The notes below the pieces were generated by a model. It was not told the origin of the DNA, did not search any database, and saw nothing but the letters and a program-made list of their open reading frames with translations. This document shows positions 29,626 through 43,179 of a stretch of DNA of 64,000 nucleotides, one piece after another. Location: contig JACYXH010000479.1 in the NCBI GenBank assembly GCA_026745465.1, positions 5,177,011-5,241,010 on the forward strand. The letters are read 5' to 3'. The first letter of the stretch is position 1. Each line of letters begins with the position of its first letter. A program made the translations under genes and the position numbers. The stretch is from Lota lota. Its lineage: Eukaryota; Chordata; Actinopteri; Gadiformes; Lotidae.

Positions 29626-32600
29626 TACAACACAAAGTTATACGAATAACAATAATCACTATCACCCCAGCCTATCAATACCACCCCACACTACCCTACT
29701 ACTAGCCTACTTCTGAAACACTCACTAATATTATTAATTAAAGGCATTGGTTATAGTAGGACTATTGTATTTCATCAGTAATATCTAAAATATTTGATAT
29801 ACATTTTTGACATTATTTATATATGTTTGTATGTATATGTATGTGAATATATATGGGTGTACATGTATGCATATGTATATTTATGTATAAATGATTATCC
29901 AATTATCTTTCTTTCTTCTTTGTAAGAAAAAAAATATTTTCCTGAACATGTCTTAAGAAGTGAAAACTACTTAACAGAGCAAGAAATACAAATGGAAATA
30001 TCCCTTTCCCTCTTGCTCATTTAGTTATTTGGACAAATAAGGATCAGCCGGAAGCAGAAATTTCCCCAATAGAAAAGGGCTCAGGTTATCAATCCATGAC
30101 GTGTATGACGGACGTGGGCAAAATGGAGAGGTAGAATTTATTGTTGTATTACAAAGGAAATGCCTCTCTTCACAAGCCGACGCCCACTCTATGTGTCTGT
30201 TGCTCTGGTCATTGCCAACCGGAAGTTCAATTAGATGAGTAACAAACAGCGAACAGAGACAAACAACAACTATTCACCTTCAAACGCATGTGTGTCCAAT
30301 TCTCATTTGGCACATGTTCTTCCCACATAAAGATATGAACTTGTCAAAATGTTTGTTGAAGGGACAGAGTTGTGTCAGTATGGTTATTTTTTTTTAAGTT
30401 TGTAACGAGGATATGACATCAAAATGACAGTGTAGCATGAGCAATAGATGTTTTTCAGTCAATTTGTTTCTTTCGGGAAAGGAGAAAGGAGATTGTTTGT
30501 AATCGTCACTCACTGAAGCAACACCGGAAATGTGTGTTTATAGTTTTTCTTTTTTCATTGGATAATGCGTGGGCAACTTCATCGCTGTATTTATATTTCT
30601 CTGCTTACAGTTTGGGTTGTTACTTCCACACTTTTGAGAAACAATGATGCATTTGAGGGTTTTTTGCTTACATCTGTATGTTTCCTCTTCAACTCATTCA
30701 AATGGCTGGCTGACTGAACAAAGTAGAAAAAATGCAAGGATATCATTTAAATGTAAAAAGTAAACATTAGATATTGCATATAGAAACCTATTCACTTTAA
30801 TATCTTGTGTCGGTGATTTGACAACAAAATTTAGCATATATGTTTGTGTATTCAAGCCAATGAAAATGCTGGAGGCCACCAGGTGGCGATGTGTGATAGC
30901 AATCCCTGACTCCACACCAGATGACTGATATTATTCTGCATTTGTATGTTGCAATTGTTACATTCTCCTCCCACAAAAGTAAGACTTGTGCTGATAATGA
31001 AAGTCAAATTAGTGTGTGTGGCTCTGTGTGTCTGTGTGCTTGGGCACTACAGAGCATGTCTTTATCTGGTATTGGACCAGACCAAATACATTAATCAAAT
31101 TGGTGGTTTACACTATTTCTCACCAACAACAAATCAATATGCAATACAATATTAGCTTTTGGAAAATGCGTGAAATCATAGAGAGATGTTTTGATGCATG
31201 TAGACCCACAGTGTTCTGCTCAAGCAGTGTGGTGCATAGGATTAGGAATAGCATGAGTGCGCTATGAGTATTTTGTATTTTGTTATGATTTAATCTGTGA
31301 GTCAAATTGCTGAATCACAATTGAATCCTCCAAAATGCCAATGTTAAAGCGATTTAAAAGCATTCTAAGTCTATTGACTTAAGAGTTTCCTGATTATTCA
31401 TAAAAACTCTAAACCTTGACACCAGTTCAAGAAAAAACTACAGTACATAACTATACCCATGTTATAGTCGGCGCTAGGTGATATCATGAGCCATGGTCAT
31501 GGAATAAAGGGTATCTATTTAGCTTTGATGTTGACATATGCATATTGAGAAATTTGAGAGACTAAATGTTATCAACTTGTAAAACGAACCAACAGGAACA
31601 GAACAGACATTCTGCATTTGGTGCCTCTTGTGTATTTCTTGGTTTTCTTGGCTATACCTGGCTCTACCTAGTGACCATTTGAATCCCACAATATTATATT
31701 TTAGATCATAATTTACATTTGAGTGACACACAATGATACAATGAGTGTCTGTAATGTATTCTGTATAACTAGGTTTACAGAGTTCCAAAAAGCAATCCAA
31801 AAAGAGAGCAAAACACATGGGCCAGCCTGTTCAAGTGAGGGTGAAATCTAAATCATGGTCCTCTTCAATGCTGCATCTAAAGTCTCCCCAAAGCACTACC
31901 GATGCAGGCATTATGTGTTAACAGAGACTACTCTGTAGCCTGAGAGGGACAGCTGTGGCTTGATATTCACTGGGCATGCTATCACCAAGAGTCAGCGGAT
32001 TAGCTGTGTTCCCACTCACTTAGGACACACACTGTGGCTCAGCGGGGTTCACCTTTAGCTTGGCGTAGCATAGAGTTCATGTGTGTGCGTGTGTGCGTGT
32101 GTGTGTGTGTGTGTGTATGTGTGCGCGTGCGTGTGTAAGAGAGACATAGAGACTTTATGTATGTAGACAGAGCCAGACAAGACATGATCTGTGTCTCTGT
32201 CCTTAGTTAAACTGCTAGGTTGGAGAATATTACCGCATGGCTCTACTTCAAGGAGCACTAACAGTGAGTGGGCATAGCAGTGTCGTTATTGATTTGGTTT
32301 TTCGTCAGACTCAGTAGCTGCGCATGTAGGTGTGGATGTATATTTTCGTCAACTTGCGTCATACTGTAGACGCACACCTCTAAAGAAAACTTGCGAGCAG
32401 AGAGCAGAGTCGGGATTTCCGTTCAGCGTAAAGAGTGCAACGTGGGTACGGGTTTTGTCCACGCATTGGACGAACAGACAATTCAATCCTCTAAACAAAA
32501 TAAAGGTTCTCCAAAAAAAACGGTTAATATTTTCAAGGAAGTCTGTTAGTAACACTGCAGACCAACACTATGAAGCTGTTTTTCTGTGGTTGTTAGTGAG

Positions 32601-33731
32601 CAGAAGACCAGTTTAATAAATGTGTGGGCAGTTATGAATAAGAGGCTCTTCATGAGGAGACATGTGGGTGAAAGTCATCTCCATAATGAGATGGCATCCT
32701 ATCGGCAGCAACAGCAGCAGAGGATTTGGAAGACGGGGGACAACGTTTACAGAAAAACAAAGCATTCACTAAAGAATTCCCTTTTCACAGAAATTCCCAA
32801 AATTTTCTCATCTTTTAGACATTCTTGGGAGAAACGCAAAGGAGGACTGACATTTTTAACCCACACTGCAGTTTAAAGACGGCTTTACAAAACTTAACTG
32901 TTAACTTAGAGCTTTGGGCTACATGGCATTACTGAACCTCCTGTGGATCATTTGGACAGGTGGCTACATTACACAGAGGGCGGATTAAGGAAATAAACAT
33001 TTTTCTAGGCAGGCACAGGACACATCAAAGCCTTAAACTGACGAAAACTGGAAGTTGCTGAGTTATAGTCATAACAAACAGCTGTAAGATGTGAAGGAGA
33101 AAAATCTGAATATATCAAAAAGAGATATAATTGCAATTTGTTATGGTGAATCGATGTGAAAAGTAGGTAACCATATGCTTAATAAACCAAACATGGTTAG
33201 GATATTAGCCTATAGTTATCAAGATTTAAAAAGCGAAACCTTGAGCTATGCGATAAAGCACACCATTCTATAACTCCATTACAGAGTCGTACATTCATAA
33301 TCTTTCTAAAACACACTCAACTGCAGTTTCAAAACAGCAGTCCCATTTCAGGAGCAGTACATTCCATATTTTTCATTTCACTCTCATTAGTATTTTCTTT
33401 GTACGCTTTGGCCTCAAGTTGAATGAGAAAACCATAGGGTAACGCATAGGTAAGGAAATAATTTAATTATCTAGAAGATCAGGAACAAATATTATCTGCA
33501 GAGCTTGAGCATTTCCTATGTCATTTTCAGTGGAGCAGTGCAGGTCATTACGGTGGAGGTTACACAGTTAGTCAGGGATAATTACCCAGAGATAGAAAAT
33601 ATGAAAGTCCTTGCTCATCACTTTATACATCCCTGTGACTTCACTCCCCATTCCCAGAATCTTTATCTTGCAATACTGTGCACATTTCTGATGACGGCCA
33701 GCACGACTTTAATCCCAATCGCACATTCTAG

Positions 33732-33760
33732 AGAATCCAATCGGTCACCGATTGGATTCT
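33732..33760. repeat. Perfect 14-bp palindrome with 1-nt centre
   Basis: agaatccaatcggt (33732-33745), one c, then accgattggattct (33747-33760). Confidence 0.8.
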
Positions 33761-34377
33761 GCTCTGAATGGATCATGAGAGAGATTTGATCTCTGTAGTG
33801 TTAAGGAAAAATAATTACAGGTTTCTACTTGAAAAGCTATTTACAGCAACACCACGAGAAGGTTTCTAATAAAATGCCCTTTCAAAGAAGTCAATTTCTT
33901 CTGGTTTTATTTCCCCTGAACAGAGAACAAACCGCAGGCTTTCTTTGACTTCAATCGTCCAATTTTCTCATTACCTGAGCAGGATTATGTAAATACTTGT
34001 CTGCATAGGGGTCTACATCGAAAGACGCAGGGGCCTTGTGACTCATGTGCCCTTTGATGCCTGAAATCGAATGAACAAGGAGGGAGCCTCCTGGAAACTC
34101 TGCCGGGTTCAGGAACACAACAGTGTATTGGCACCACAGCTCCAACTTGAAGCTGGTTTTATGCATGTCTGTGTGTATTTGGGGGTATGTGCAGGTCGCC
34201 ATCGAAAAAAAGAAGAAATTTGGCTGCAAATAGTTGGATTAAAGCTATTTAAATGAACATATTAGCATAATACATTTATAATTTAGTATAATGGATAAAC
34301 AATAAAACACTTTGGTATTAGAAGCCAACAAGGGTCCTCCAAAAAGTACAGAAGATCAGAAGGTTCAATGACATGAC

Positions 34378-34491
34378 TGTTACGACCCTGGTGGCTGTCG
34401 AGTGTCAAGGGCCGCAAACATAGATCCACCAACAGGTGAGTGACAAACATGTTTAATTGGGTCCCACTTATTTACAATATGGACAAAAAAA

Positions 34492-34547
<56 letters not shown>

Positions 34548-35046
34548 GGACTGAAGGTGGTGCCAAATCAAAGAACGTAACATAACAAAACAAGTCTTCC
34601 TAAAAGTAGAGGCAACTAGAAATCATTGAAAAACAAACCTTCATACTCTCTACTTTAACAAAAATACAGGGTTGGCACACACCACTAACCTAGTGTAGTT
34701 AACAAAGGACAACCTACGTGTACCCCAACCTTTGGGTACCCCAAACTCACCTAGCCCTTTCCCGACAAAGGAAAAACATAAAGGGACAGGAGAAGTAGCA
34801 TAAACAAGCTAATCATAAGAGCAGCGCTGACTCTGGCAATGTCAAAATGCAAGGAGCTTCCAACAGGAAATGCACATTTATATATCCTCCTTGGTTGAAG
34901 CGGATTGGCTGTTGAGGAGTGGTGGACCAATCAGGTGGGTGGCATCCGGAAGGAATCAGCATTTCCTGGATTCTGTGGTGGCAATTAAAGGGACAAACAC
35001 ACACAGCATGCAATATAAGTGCAGGCCTAAAGCACTGCACGTAACA
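34378..35046. mobile_element. Solo LTR, 669 bp, with 5-bp target duplication
   Basis: Begins tgttacg and ends cgtaaca, the TG...CA inverted ends of an LTR. The flanks atgac (34373-34377) and atgac (35047-35051) match exactly. No internal coding part is present, so it is a recombined solo LTR. It carries a 55-nt G run (34492-34546). No coding frame inside was credible. Confidence 0.8.
34492..34546. repeat. Poly-G tract, 55 nt
   Basis: Uninterrupted G run inside the solo LTR. Confidence 0.9.
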
Positions 35047-35203
35047 ATGACTAATGCTAGATAGAAAACCATGTACATTTTGTGGCATTGAGGACAATAT
35101 GCAAACAGAAGGGATGATACGAATGATGATAATACAATGTACCAACCAGAAGGAATAAGAGGTGAAGAAATGACAGGAGCAATGCTTTGTCCTCCTCCCC
35201 TTT

Positions 35204-35378
35204 GTAGTAGTAGTAGTAATAGTAGTAGTAGTAGTAATATAAGTGTTAGGAGTAGTAGTAGCAGCAGCAGCAGTAGTAGTAGTAGTAGAAGCAGTAGTAG
35301 TAGAAGTAGTAGTAGTAGAAGTAGTAGTAGTGGTAGTAGCAGTACTACTACTAGTAGTAGTAGTAGTAGCAGTAATGG
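35204..35378. repeat. (AGT)n trinucleotide microsatellite
   Basis: About 58 imperfect AGT/AGC units abutting the LTR remnant. Its frames give poly-Ser, poly-Leu and poly-Thr ORFs that are not genes. Confidence 0.9.
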
Positions 35379-35447
35379 TATGTGGGAGTGTGTGTGGATG
35401 ATGGCTGGCAGCCACCTAGGTGGCGTGTAGCATTGTCGTTGCTTCAC

Positions 35448-35465
35448 TGGCGCCCAATGTGGGGC
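35448..35465 (+). other. Retroelement primer-binding site (tRNA-Lys-type)
   Basis: TGGCGCCCAATGTGGGGC lies one base after the LTR end. It matches the 3' end of tRNA-Lys except for T in place of C at position 11, as used by many vertebrate retroelements. Confidence 0.7.
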
Positions 35466-35699
35466 CTCTCCAAACCGCTTGGGACACAGAAGGGCTGTCC
35501 AGGGACGCACTGGGTCACCAGCAGTGGGCGATGGACAGTCGCCTCCCAGCACCAGCCCTTTCCCCAACAGAGCAGTCCCCAGTCCCCAGGATGGAGGGGG
35601 AGGGTGGATTGGTGGGTTACACTGGGGAGGTGTGGGGACAATTGGGTTTTGGGGTTTATGTTTTTTATTTGAGGTATGGCAACCCTGAAAGAGTCTGAT

Positions 35700-35915
35700 T
35701 GCAATGGCAAATGGCAATCGGCTGGCAAAAATTGGAAGGTTGCTAGTTCGAGCCCCGACTTCAACCCTAACTATGTCGAGGTGTCCTTGAGCAAGACACT
35801 TAACCCCAACCGCTCCCCGGGCGCTGTGATTGGCTGCCCACTGCTCCCTTGAGGGATGGGTTAAATGCAGAGGAAAAATTTCACTATATGTATGTGACGA
35901 TAAAAGTACCCTTAC
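35700..35915 (+). mobile_element. tRNA-derived SINE
   Basis: The block ggttgctagttcgagcccc contains a Pol III B-box. It is followed by gtccttgagcaagacactta, ggttaaatgcagagg and a tail with a gataaaag block. These are the body and tail of the teleost SINE group also seen at 13979-14133 and 60251-60362. The A-box end is degraded. Confidence 0.7.
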
Positions 35916-36092
35916 CTTTATGTATCATTATCTACAAACTTTACAATAAACCGGCTTCAACATTACCACACTGCGTCCAGTGTTTGGAGGAGCCCAATAA
36001 AAGTCCCCTAGGTGGATGTGACAGCCACCTAGGTGGCATGTAGCATTGTCGTCGCTACATAGTAGTTATGGGAGTAGTTATATAGGTAGTAG

Positions 36093-36160
36093 TCGCACAT
36101 TAGGATTTGAACCCAGAACAGTTTTTCTGGGAGTTAACACCCAAACACTAGACAATCCTA
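36093..36160 (-). repeat. tRNA-like repeat unit
   Basis: On the minus strand it reads a TGTCTAGTG A-box-like start, then GTGTTAACTCCCAGA, then the B-box GGGTTCAAATCC. The same GTGTT-AACTCCCAGA block occurs at 51541-51602. Probably SINE-derived, not a working tRNA. Confidence 0.45.
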
Positions 36161-36606
36161 GTAGTAGGTGCAGTAGTAGTAGAGTTATACTAGGTGTACA
36201 AGTAATATAACTAACATCATAGGCTCATAGAGATAACCATCATTTTCTGCTTAGCAGAGACCTTCCCTCTACATTTTCCAATCATGCCTCACGGCGTACC
36301 TCCCTGTTGAACACCATTATCACAAGCTGGTGGGTGGCTATGGAAACGGAACATTATTTAAGGATATCCCTGGTGGAGTACAGTGTTGTGGCATTACATC
36401 ACTGCTCAGTGTTCTCTGGCAGAGTAGCTCTGGCTAAAAATACAATTGCCATTGTTGGAGAATTCCCACGGTTTAGTCGCCGTTAAAGCATGCCGTGTAA
36501 CATGAAAGCACAGCATGTTGGTTGTTTTAGAATATAGACCCCCAGATGACCAAGTGTTACTTTGAGATAATATGGAGGAGACTGCGCAAATGACTCCATT
36601 TTGCAC

Positions 36607-36611
<5 letters not shown>

Positions 36612-36667
<56 letters not shown>
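36612..36667. repeat. (TG)n microsatellite
   Basis: 28 TG units. Bases 36160-38200 around it hold no recognised gene, and a further CA-rich stretch lies at 38018-38130. Confidence 0.9.
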
Positions 36668-36670
<3 letters not shown>

Positions 36671-38209
36671 ACGTGCAGAGAGTGAGAGAGAGACACATTT
36701 GCAATCCAAATAGGTATTTGGGACAATGCAGAGTGGTGTAAATATAGCGTTCCTCCAACATCCTAAAAACATGGAAGTAGTCTTCCTCCATCCTCGTTTC
36801 TATTTTTATCAAGCAGTGACGCTTGGCAACGTGAGAATCTTTGTGTTTTTTGTGGCTTATTTGTTTGGCTCTGCTGAACACCACTCGAAACACCAAGGAC
36901 TTGTCTACACTTTTTTGTAAATCAACAAGTCTCCCACTGAACTTCTTTAATAATAATTATAATTGTCACAGAGTACCATGGTTGTGCGGCCCAATTGAGG
37001 TTGAGCATATGTTGAAGTAGCTTCTTTACGGTTTTATAAAAAAAATGCTGAAGCAGATTATATACACAAACTACACTGAAAGACATGCATAACATAAAGC
37101 CTGTAAAATTGGACTAAAATCGAGTGTCATCGCCACTATTCAATGTGGTCTCCTGCAGGGGCTGCTGGGACCGGAGAGGCCACCAGAACCAGCTCCAGCC
37201 CATCCATAGCGACCTCCTCTTGAATCTGCTTGAACTGCTGTGCCACATATCATCTTCCTGAACTCTTTCTCGGCCACAATAACAATACTTATTATTACAA
37301 TGATGTTAGTTACGATGAACAATAAGTAAGGAATACAATTCGATGAGGTGTCCCATTATTGGAGAATAATGAAGGGGGGTTATGCCACTCCGGACACCAC
37401 AGAGTCATTATTCTGCCTATACCAGTTACGCATAGTGATTCGATATTAGTGACTTCAATCTATAACGCTTTTGGCATTTTATGGACATTAGTCAGCTGAA
37501 ATTTCATTATTCTTCTGCGGTGCTTTGAGCATATTTCGTCTTTGCATTTTCAAGGAAACATCTGGTCGATAGTTGGGCCAAATAATGCAAACCCTTGGAA
37601 AGTTGTTGACCCATCAGGATCATTTAACAATGCTGTGGTATAATGAGCAATCACTTTGTGCAGTTGCATTTTTCCCACTTAATTATATATGGTATGAGAA
37701 ATGAGACGTTCTTCAATACATTTCAATCTTTTTAGGCTACAGCATTGTTAGAGAATCCCTTGGATTCTGCACAAAGGCCCAAAGAGGAAAGTGTTCCAAT
37801 ACGTAGTTCCTATCTCAATAATGCAATGTGCTTGGATCAGCCCCCATACCCCTACCGCCATGACCTGGGTGGTGGCGGATTTTCACAGCATTGTTCCTAC
37901 CTCTCATACTTCACCATCTTGTTTCCTGTTCAGAACAGGAAGTCCTGCCTGCAGCTGTTCCCAGCTCTGTTAACTCTGAAAAGTGCATTTGTATTTTTGT
38001 GAGTGTGTTATATTTGTTTAACACACACACAAACATACACACAAGAGTGTGCACACCCACTCACACATGCATTGCACACACACCGACACAAACATGTGCT
38101 CTCAAACACATACACACACACACCCAAACCAACCCTACGCACACTACAACAACCGATTATTTGATTATCTGCATAATATACGTTCTGTATTTTGCATAGC
38201 ATTTTTTAT

Positions 38210-38416
38210 TTATATTTTTTTGCAATACCACCATGGCTGGTACCACTACCACTTGAACACTTGTATTGATGTTGCTACTTATTATTATTTATTATTACTT
38301 ACTTTGTTATTGTGATCTTGTATTGATGCTGCTATGTGACTGTTGAGGATCCAAGCCTAAGAATTTTACTCTTGCGTACTTGTACGTTTAGATGTAATAA
38401 AAGCAACTCTGATTCT

Positions 38417-38420
<4 letters not shown>
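38210..38420 (+). mobile_element. Possible LINE 3' tail
   Basis: A run ending aataaaagcaactctgattctga resembles the 3' terminus of fish L2/CR1-type LINE copies, which end in short ATTCTG repeats. No coding part is attached. Confidence 0.35.
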
Positions 38421-38795
<375 letters not shown>

Positions 38796-39259
38796 TTCAC
38801 ACACACATCCTTTTCCTTTTGGCTTCCACTCCTTTTGGTGCAGATTACCCCCAGGAGAAGGACGACCAAGGGAGAAGCACGTATGCTCACCTAGCCAGGA
38901 TATGACATCTTCCTGGACACCTCCGCGTGCTCAGGTCACTTGCGAGAAATGGTGTTTGTAGAATGTTAATGGATACAGCATACTGAACTGTATGAACATA
39001 CGGACTGGAATGGAACGATTTATAACACTGCTAAGTATTACTCAGGTAATATTAGACTATTGAAAATACAGACAGAGGGACAGACATTATGAAAACAATT
39101 CAGAAACATTAAACATGCACAAATCATGTGTTAGAAATGATTGGGGGAAATGATTGTGGAAGATGTATTTAGATATTTTGTGATTTATTTCGTTTTTTGT
39201 AATTATGACTGGATCATGGAGTGGAACAGTATGTGCAAATCTAGACCTTCAGAGACCAT

Positions 39260-39261
<2 letters not shown>

Positions 39262-39347
<86 letters not shown>
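39262..39347. repeat. (TG)43 microsatellite
   Basis: 86 nt uninterrupted. Sequence between 38800 and 39700 otherwise shows no gene. Confidence 0.95.
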
Positions 39348-39348
<1 letters not shown>

Positions 39349-39701
39349 TTGTCGTTTCCCAGTCAGCGAGGATCAGATCTATCCTCATTACGCTGACAGG
39401 GATAGATGGGTGGATGGATGCAGACACGGGCCTAAATGGATTCTGCTTATCATTATTTTCCTGTTTTGCACCCCCTGGCTTTCCAAAGGCTGTCTAAACA
39501 GAATCAAATCCCTACAAAAAGAAACATACAATATAAAAATCCCACCCACTTTCCGAATATCTCACTTTTTTATAGTTTCAGAACATATGGTGGAAAGTCT
39601 ACCAACTCATACCCTATACTTGGTATAGTAGTACAGTAGAAGTTTGCGTCGTAACATGACCTCCTAAACCCGTTGGTAAAGCAAAAACAGAACTGTTGAT
39701 G

Positions 39702-40038
39702 TGTGTGGAGTGTGTGTGGATGATGGCTGGTTTAAGCAGCCTCACCTGGCCCGAGTCAGACTGATTGGACTCTGGGGCTGGGTGAGGCTGCACACCTGTT
39801 GTGCATTGAGTAATCAATGTGCACAGGTTAGACCAGCCATCGCCACGCACACTCAGATGGAGATCTCCTGCATGGCAGCATGGAGCACCTGGTCATGTAT
39901 CATTATCTGCAAACTGTACAATAAACCGGCTTTCAACACCACCACCCTGCGTCCTTGTATTTGGAGGAGCCCAGAAAATGCCACCTAGGTTGAGTGTGGC
40001 AGCCACCTAGGTGGCGTGGAACCACTGACATTGCTACA
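39702..40038 (+). mobile_element. Solo LTR related to the element at 35381-36059
   Basis: Starts tgtgtggagtgtgtgtggatg and ends cattgctaca, matching the LTR ends at 35381 and 36059. Shared blocks include caataaaccggctt and cagccacctaggtggc. It holds about 250 bp missing from the 5' LTR at 35381. The exact start within the GT run, and so any target duplication, is unclear. Confidence 0.65.
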
Positions 40039-41729
40039 ATGTCATGTTAATGATTTCAGAACATTTCATTTAGATAGTAGTGGAAAAGCATGAAGTCCCC
40101 CAATAAATAGTCAATAAAAATGCCTCAGTACAGCAGTTGAATAAACGTATGTCCCACTACTCAACATGTCCATCGACCTTACGGAACACCTCATGTTAAA
40201 CATGCATCTAAGGTTATCTTCCAGCGCCGCCTCCTCATCTATCGACGCACTTTGGATGGCATAAGCACTAAAAGACGACTCATAAATCCGTGTTAAGCTC
40301 TTCCTTCACACAAAGCACTTAATGACGTCTGCCGCACCCACGCCAGTGATTGTTAGAAGATAACTCTCCTGCCTTGACCTGTAGATCCACAGGGTTTTCC
40401 TGGCGTTCAGCAGCCATATGCTTCCTCTGAGGAAGGAGCTTGCCACACCTCCTGGCCGTAGGAGCTCCACCCTTTTCCCTTTGACCTCCAACCTGACTAG
40501 GTGATGCTGCGAGGCTTCAGCGGCTGTATCCGGACCAGGGTGTGGGCAGGGTGTAGGTAGCACATTGTGTCCACAACATGGTAGAGAGAGAGCAGAGGTG
40601 GTGTGGTGACTTCATCTGTTCATAGGGTATCACTTGCAACAGAAGAAGACTCATTATGAGTTTGTTATGGTTTGATGGTTTGTTGTTGTTACTTTAAATA
40701 AAGACATGTTCTCCCCCAGTGAAATTCATGTTATGCAATCCAGCACAGGGATTTAATATAATTATGTAGTCCTACGTATCCTACGTAAAAATAAATGTAT
40801 TCCCCATAAATGTCCTGTCTGCTGATGATCTTGTATTCCTCGTTGACAAGTACAATAACTAGGTGCATAGCTTGCAGTTTATGTCGATGTTTCCCGCAGG
40901 ACCTTTGGACCACAGTGGTCGGGTTATCCTTTTAGATGAAGAGCCTTGTGATGATGAACAACTCCTAGCTGCAGTAGCAGCACTTGAGCACAGGGGGCAG
41001 CTTCCGCCCACACGGGCCATCTAAATATGTGGAATCGCTTGTGAGTCAGCGAGGAAAAGCGGCAGATGATGAAGGTCAGGAGGAGGAGGAGCGCAAAGTC
41101 TTTTAGCTCTGCCGGAAAAGCAGCAAGCTTAATTTATTTTCAATATCAAGCGAGCCTAATGAATCACGGCTGGGATCCCTCTGTGTGCACAAGGTCGGTA
41201 AAGGCTTTCTCTGCTGGCTCCGCAGGAACCCTCTCCCACTGGGTGGATGAAGAGGTGAGAGCCGGGGAAGCGCCTCCTACGGGGGAGCAGCAAGGCCCAA
41301 GGAAGAGGAAATATGCAAAAGGTGTGGTTGAAATGTTCACAGCAGCCCGTGCCGCCATCTGAATCATCGTGCTCAAATCCCTTGCTGGGAGACTAAAGCA
41401 TTGCTTCAAGCCCTGCGGATTTGGCTTCATTAAAGATTATTAGTACAGGCAGGTTCACTTCAGAGCAGTCACGCTGATTAGCACAATGGAGAAAATAAGC
41501 GTATAAATAAGTCATCTGTAATCATTTTTTTCTCAACCGAAGATCCAAAAGCAGCGTTACTCCACACATCCACACTCAGTACGTGGGAATATCCCTTTGA
41601 ATGAGTCTAGAAGTTGTGTCCCGCCCCCCACCTGTGTGTGCCTACGGCACAGAAAGCAAACGCTTGTGGCAGCCTTTACGTCCCTGGCAACTCCTGCGGC
41701 AGCTGATAGCAGAGAGGCTCAGTGGGGGT

Positions 41730-41755
41730 GGGGGGGGGGGGGGGGGGGGGGGGGG
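41730..41755. repeat. Poly-G tract, 26 nt
   Basis: Uninterrupted G run following gggggt. Confidence 0.9.
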
Positions 41756-43150
41756 TGAATCTATCTTGGCAGCTCTCTCGGCTCTTCCTGAGAAAGCCGC
41801 CAAGATACGCTAGCTCTTAATGTCCTAGAAATTAGCAGTTAGCTCATAGCTGAGGGGAAAGAGGTGCCACAGAACACTGCTGGTTGGTGGGATGTAGTCA
41901 TGATGACGTGATCACACCAAGCAGTAAAATATGGAGTATGCAATCAGAACCGACTGATTATTGTGATTGAATGGTCAGCACAGTAAGAAGATGAAAGGAG
42001 TCTGCAAAATGAGTCTGAGAATTGCAATGTCATTGCGTCATTATACTGGAGTGGAATGGCTTAACAGGTATTCTTAAAGCTTAGGAATGCAGATTCACCT
42101 GCTATACCACAGATTTCTGGACATCGGTGGGACTTTGATGTCGTCATCCTGTTAGATGGTGCAATGATCAGCCTATCTAAGTAGGTTGCATGATCTGGCC
42201 TGCTGACAAAGCCAAGATTGTAACATATATATAAATATAGAGCAATAGGGTACTTGAATACTATAAGTAATCAAGGGAAGTGAGCTACTCCTACCGTACT
42301 TTATATTTCAGCGTACTTTATACTTTTACTCCACCACTTTTCAAAGCAAATATTCAACCCTTTCTTAATATTGTACTTTTTAGGCTTACACTGGATTTTC
42401 TTGTAGCACTTCACATCACAGTGTCTTTGTTACAGTGTAATTAACCAGCCATAAGAATTGTAATTACCTGTAACAGCATGTTCTTATGTATGTTATGGAA
42501 CAGCCTGCTACTACACAGCGTGGTTAGGGTAAGCAAGGAATTCACCTTTCTCCTAACCTCAACCCCTAACCTAACCCTTTTTTGGTTTCAGAGCTTCAGG
42601 TATAACATTGAAAATGGTCTGCAACGTCCTTTGTACTAAATAACGCATGGTTCTATGGAGCTGTTTACGGTCTGATCTACAAGTAGTATAGTAGTACAAG
42701 TAAACAGCTGTATTTGCGCCCTGAAAACAAGTTGCATGAAATGGCTAATGTCATCCGTTGTGTGGTGATATCAGTCTCTCAACGTGAGGCAGTAAAACAA
42801 TGGAAGTGGTACGTTTTCAAGGACAATTTGGTTTTATTATTCTTTCTGAGCACCTAGGAACAGGGAGCTTATGGAGGGTTTATGGGTGAGCTCACAGGGC
42901 GAGAGATTCAATTTTATTTTAAAACTCATTATTTACAAAAATGATTTACCCGGTTACATAATAAAATGTACACAGACATAAAAACACACATTACAAATAA
43001 TGAAAACAAAAACAAAGTTGAAGATGACAGAGAGCGAGACAGGAAATGATAAACTACTCAGACCTTCCATTGACTGTTTGGATGAGGATGAAAACAATGA
43101 TGTGAAGCAAACAGTGGCCTTCCTTTCTACGTGGTCTACACAAGATCACG

Positions 43151-43179
43151 CCCCCCCCCCCCCCCCCCCCCCCCCCCCC
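43151..43179. repeat. Poly-C tract, 29 nt
   Basis: Uninterrupted C run. Confidence 0.9.

Larger units (their letters stand above)
29111..34377. other. Intergenic region upstream of mier3
   Basis: No coding exon could be supported. It contains a hAT MITE (29409-29496), a perfect hairpin (29583-29625), a short palindrome (33732-33760), and a GT/GC microsatellite at about 32083-32135. The rest is AT-rich sequence with no recognised feature. Confidence 0.5.
35381..36059 (+). mobile_element. Degenerate LTR retrotransposon with primer-binding site
   Basis: A 5' LTR remnant (35381-35446) begins tgtgggagtg and ends near gcttca. A primer-binding site follows, then about 250 bp of non-coding leader, a SINE fragment, and the 3' part of a second LTR (about 35919-36059) ending gctaca. 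The LTR ends match the solo LTR at 39702-40038. The flanks tggta and tagta differ by one base and may be the target duplication. No gag or pol remains. Confidence 0.65.

Noticed and set aside
32586-32876. 96-aa open frame with a poly-Gln patch
   Set aside because: The Gln patch comes from a short CAG run. No domain or conserved block was recognised.
34813-35717. Leu-, Ser- and Thr-rich frames up to 253 aa
   Set aside because: They run across the (AGT)n microsatellite and LTR sequence, with no domain and no splice context.
40306-40563. Minus-strand open frame of 85 aa with a protein-like composition
   Set aside because: No recognised domain, no partner exons, and no matching neighbours. A protein search would decide; a hit to a conserved fish protein would reverse this.
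41066-41362. Plus-strand open frame of 98 aa
   Set aside because: Basic and low-complexity start, no known motif. Could be conserved non-coding DNA but cannot be supported from one sequence.
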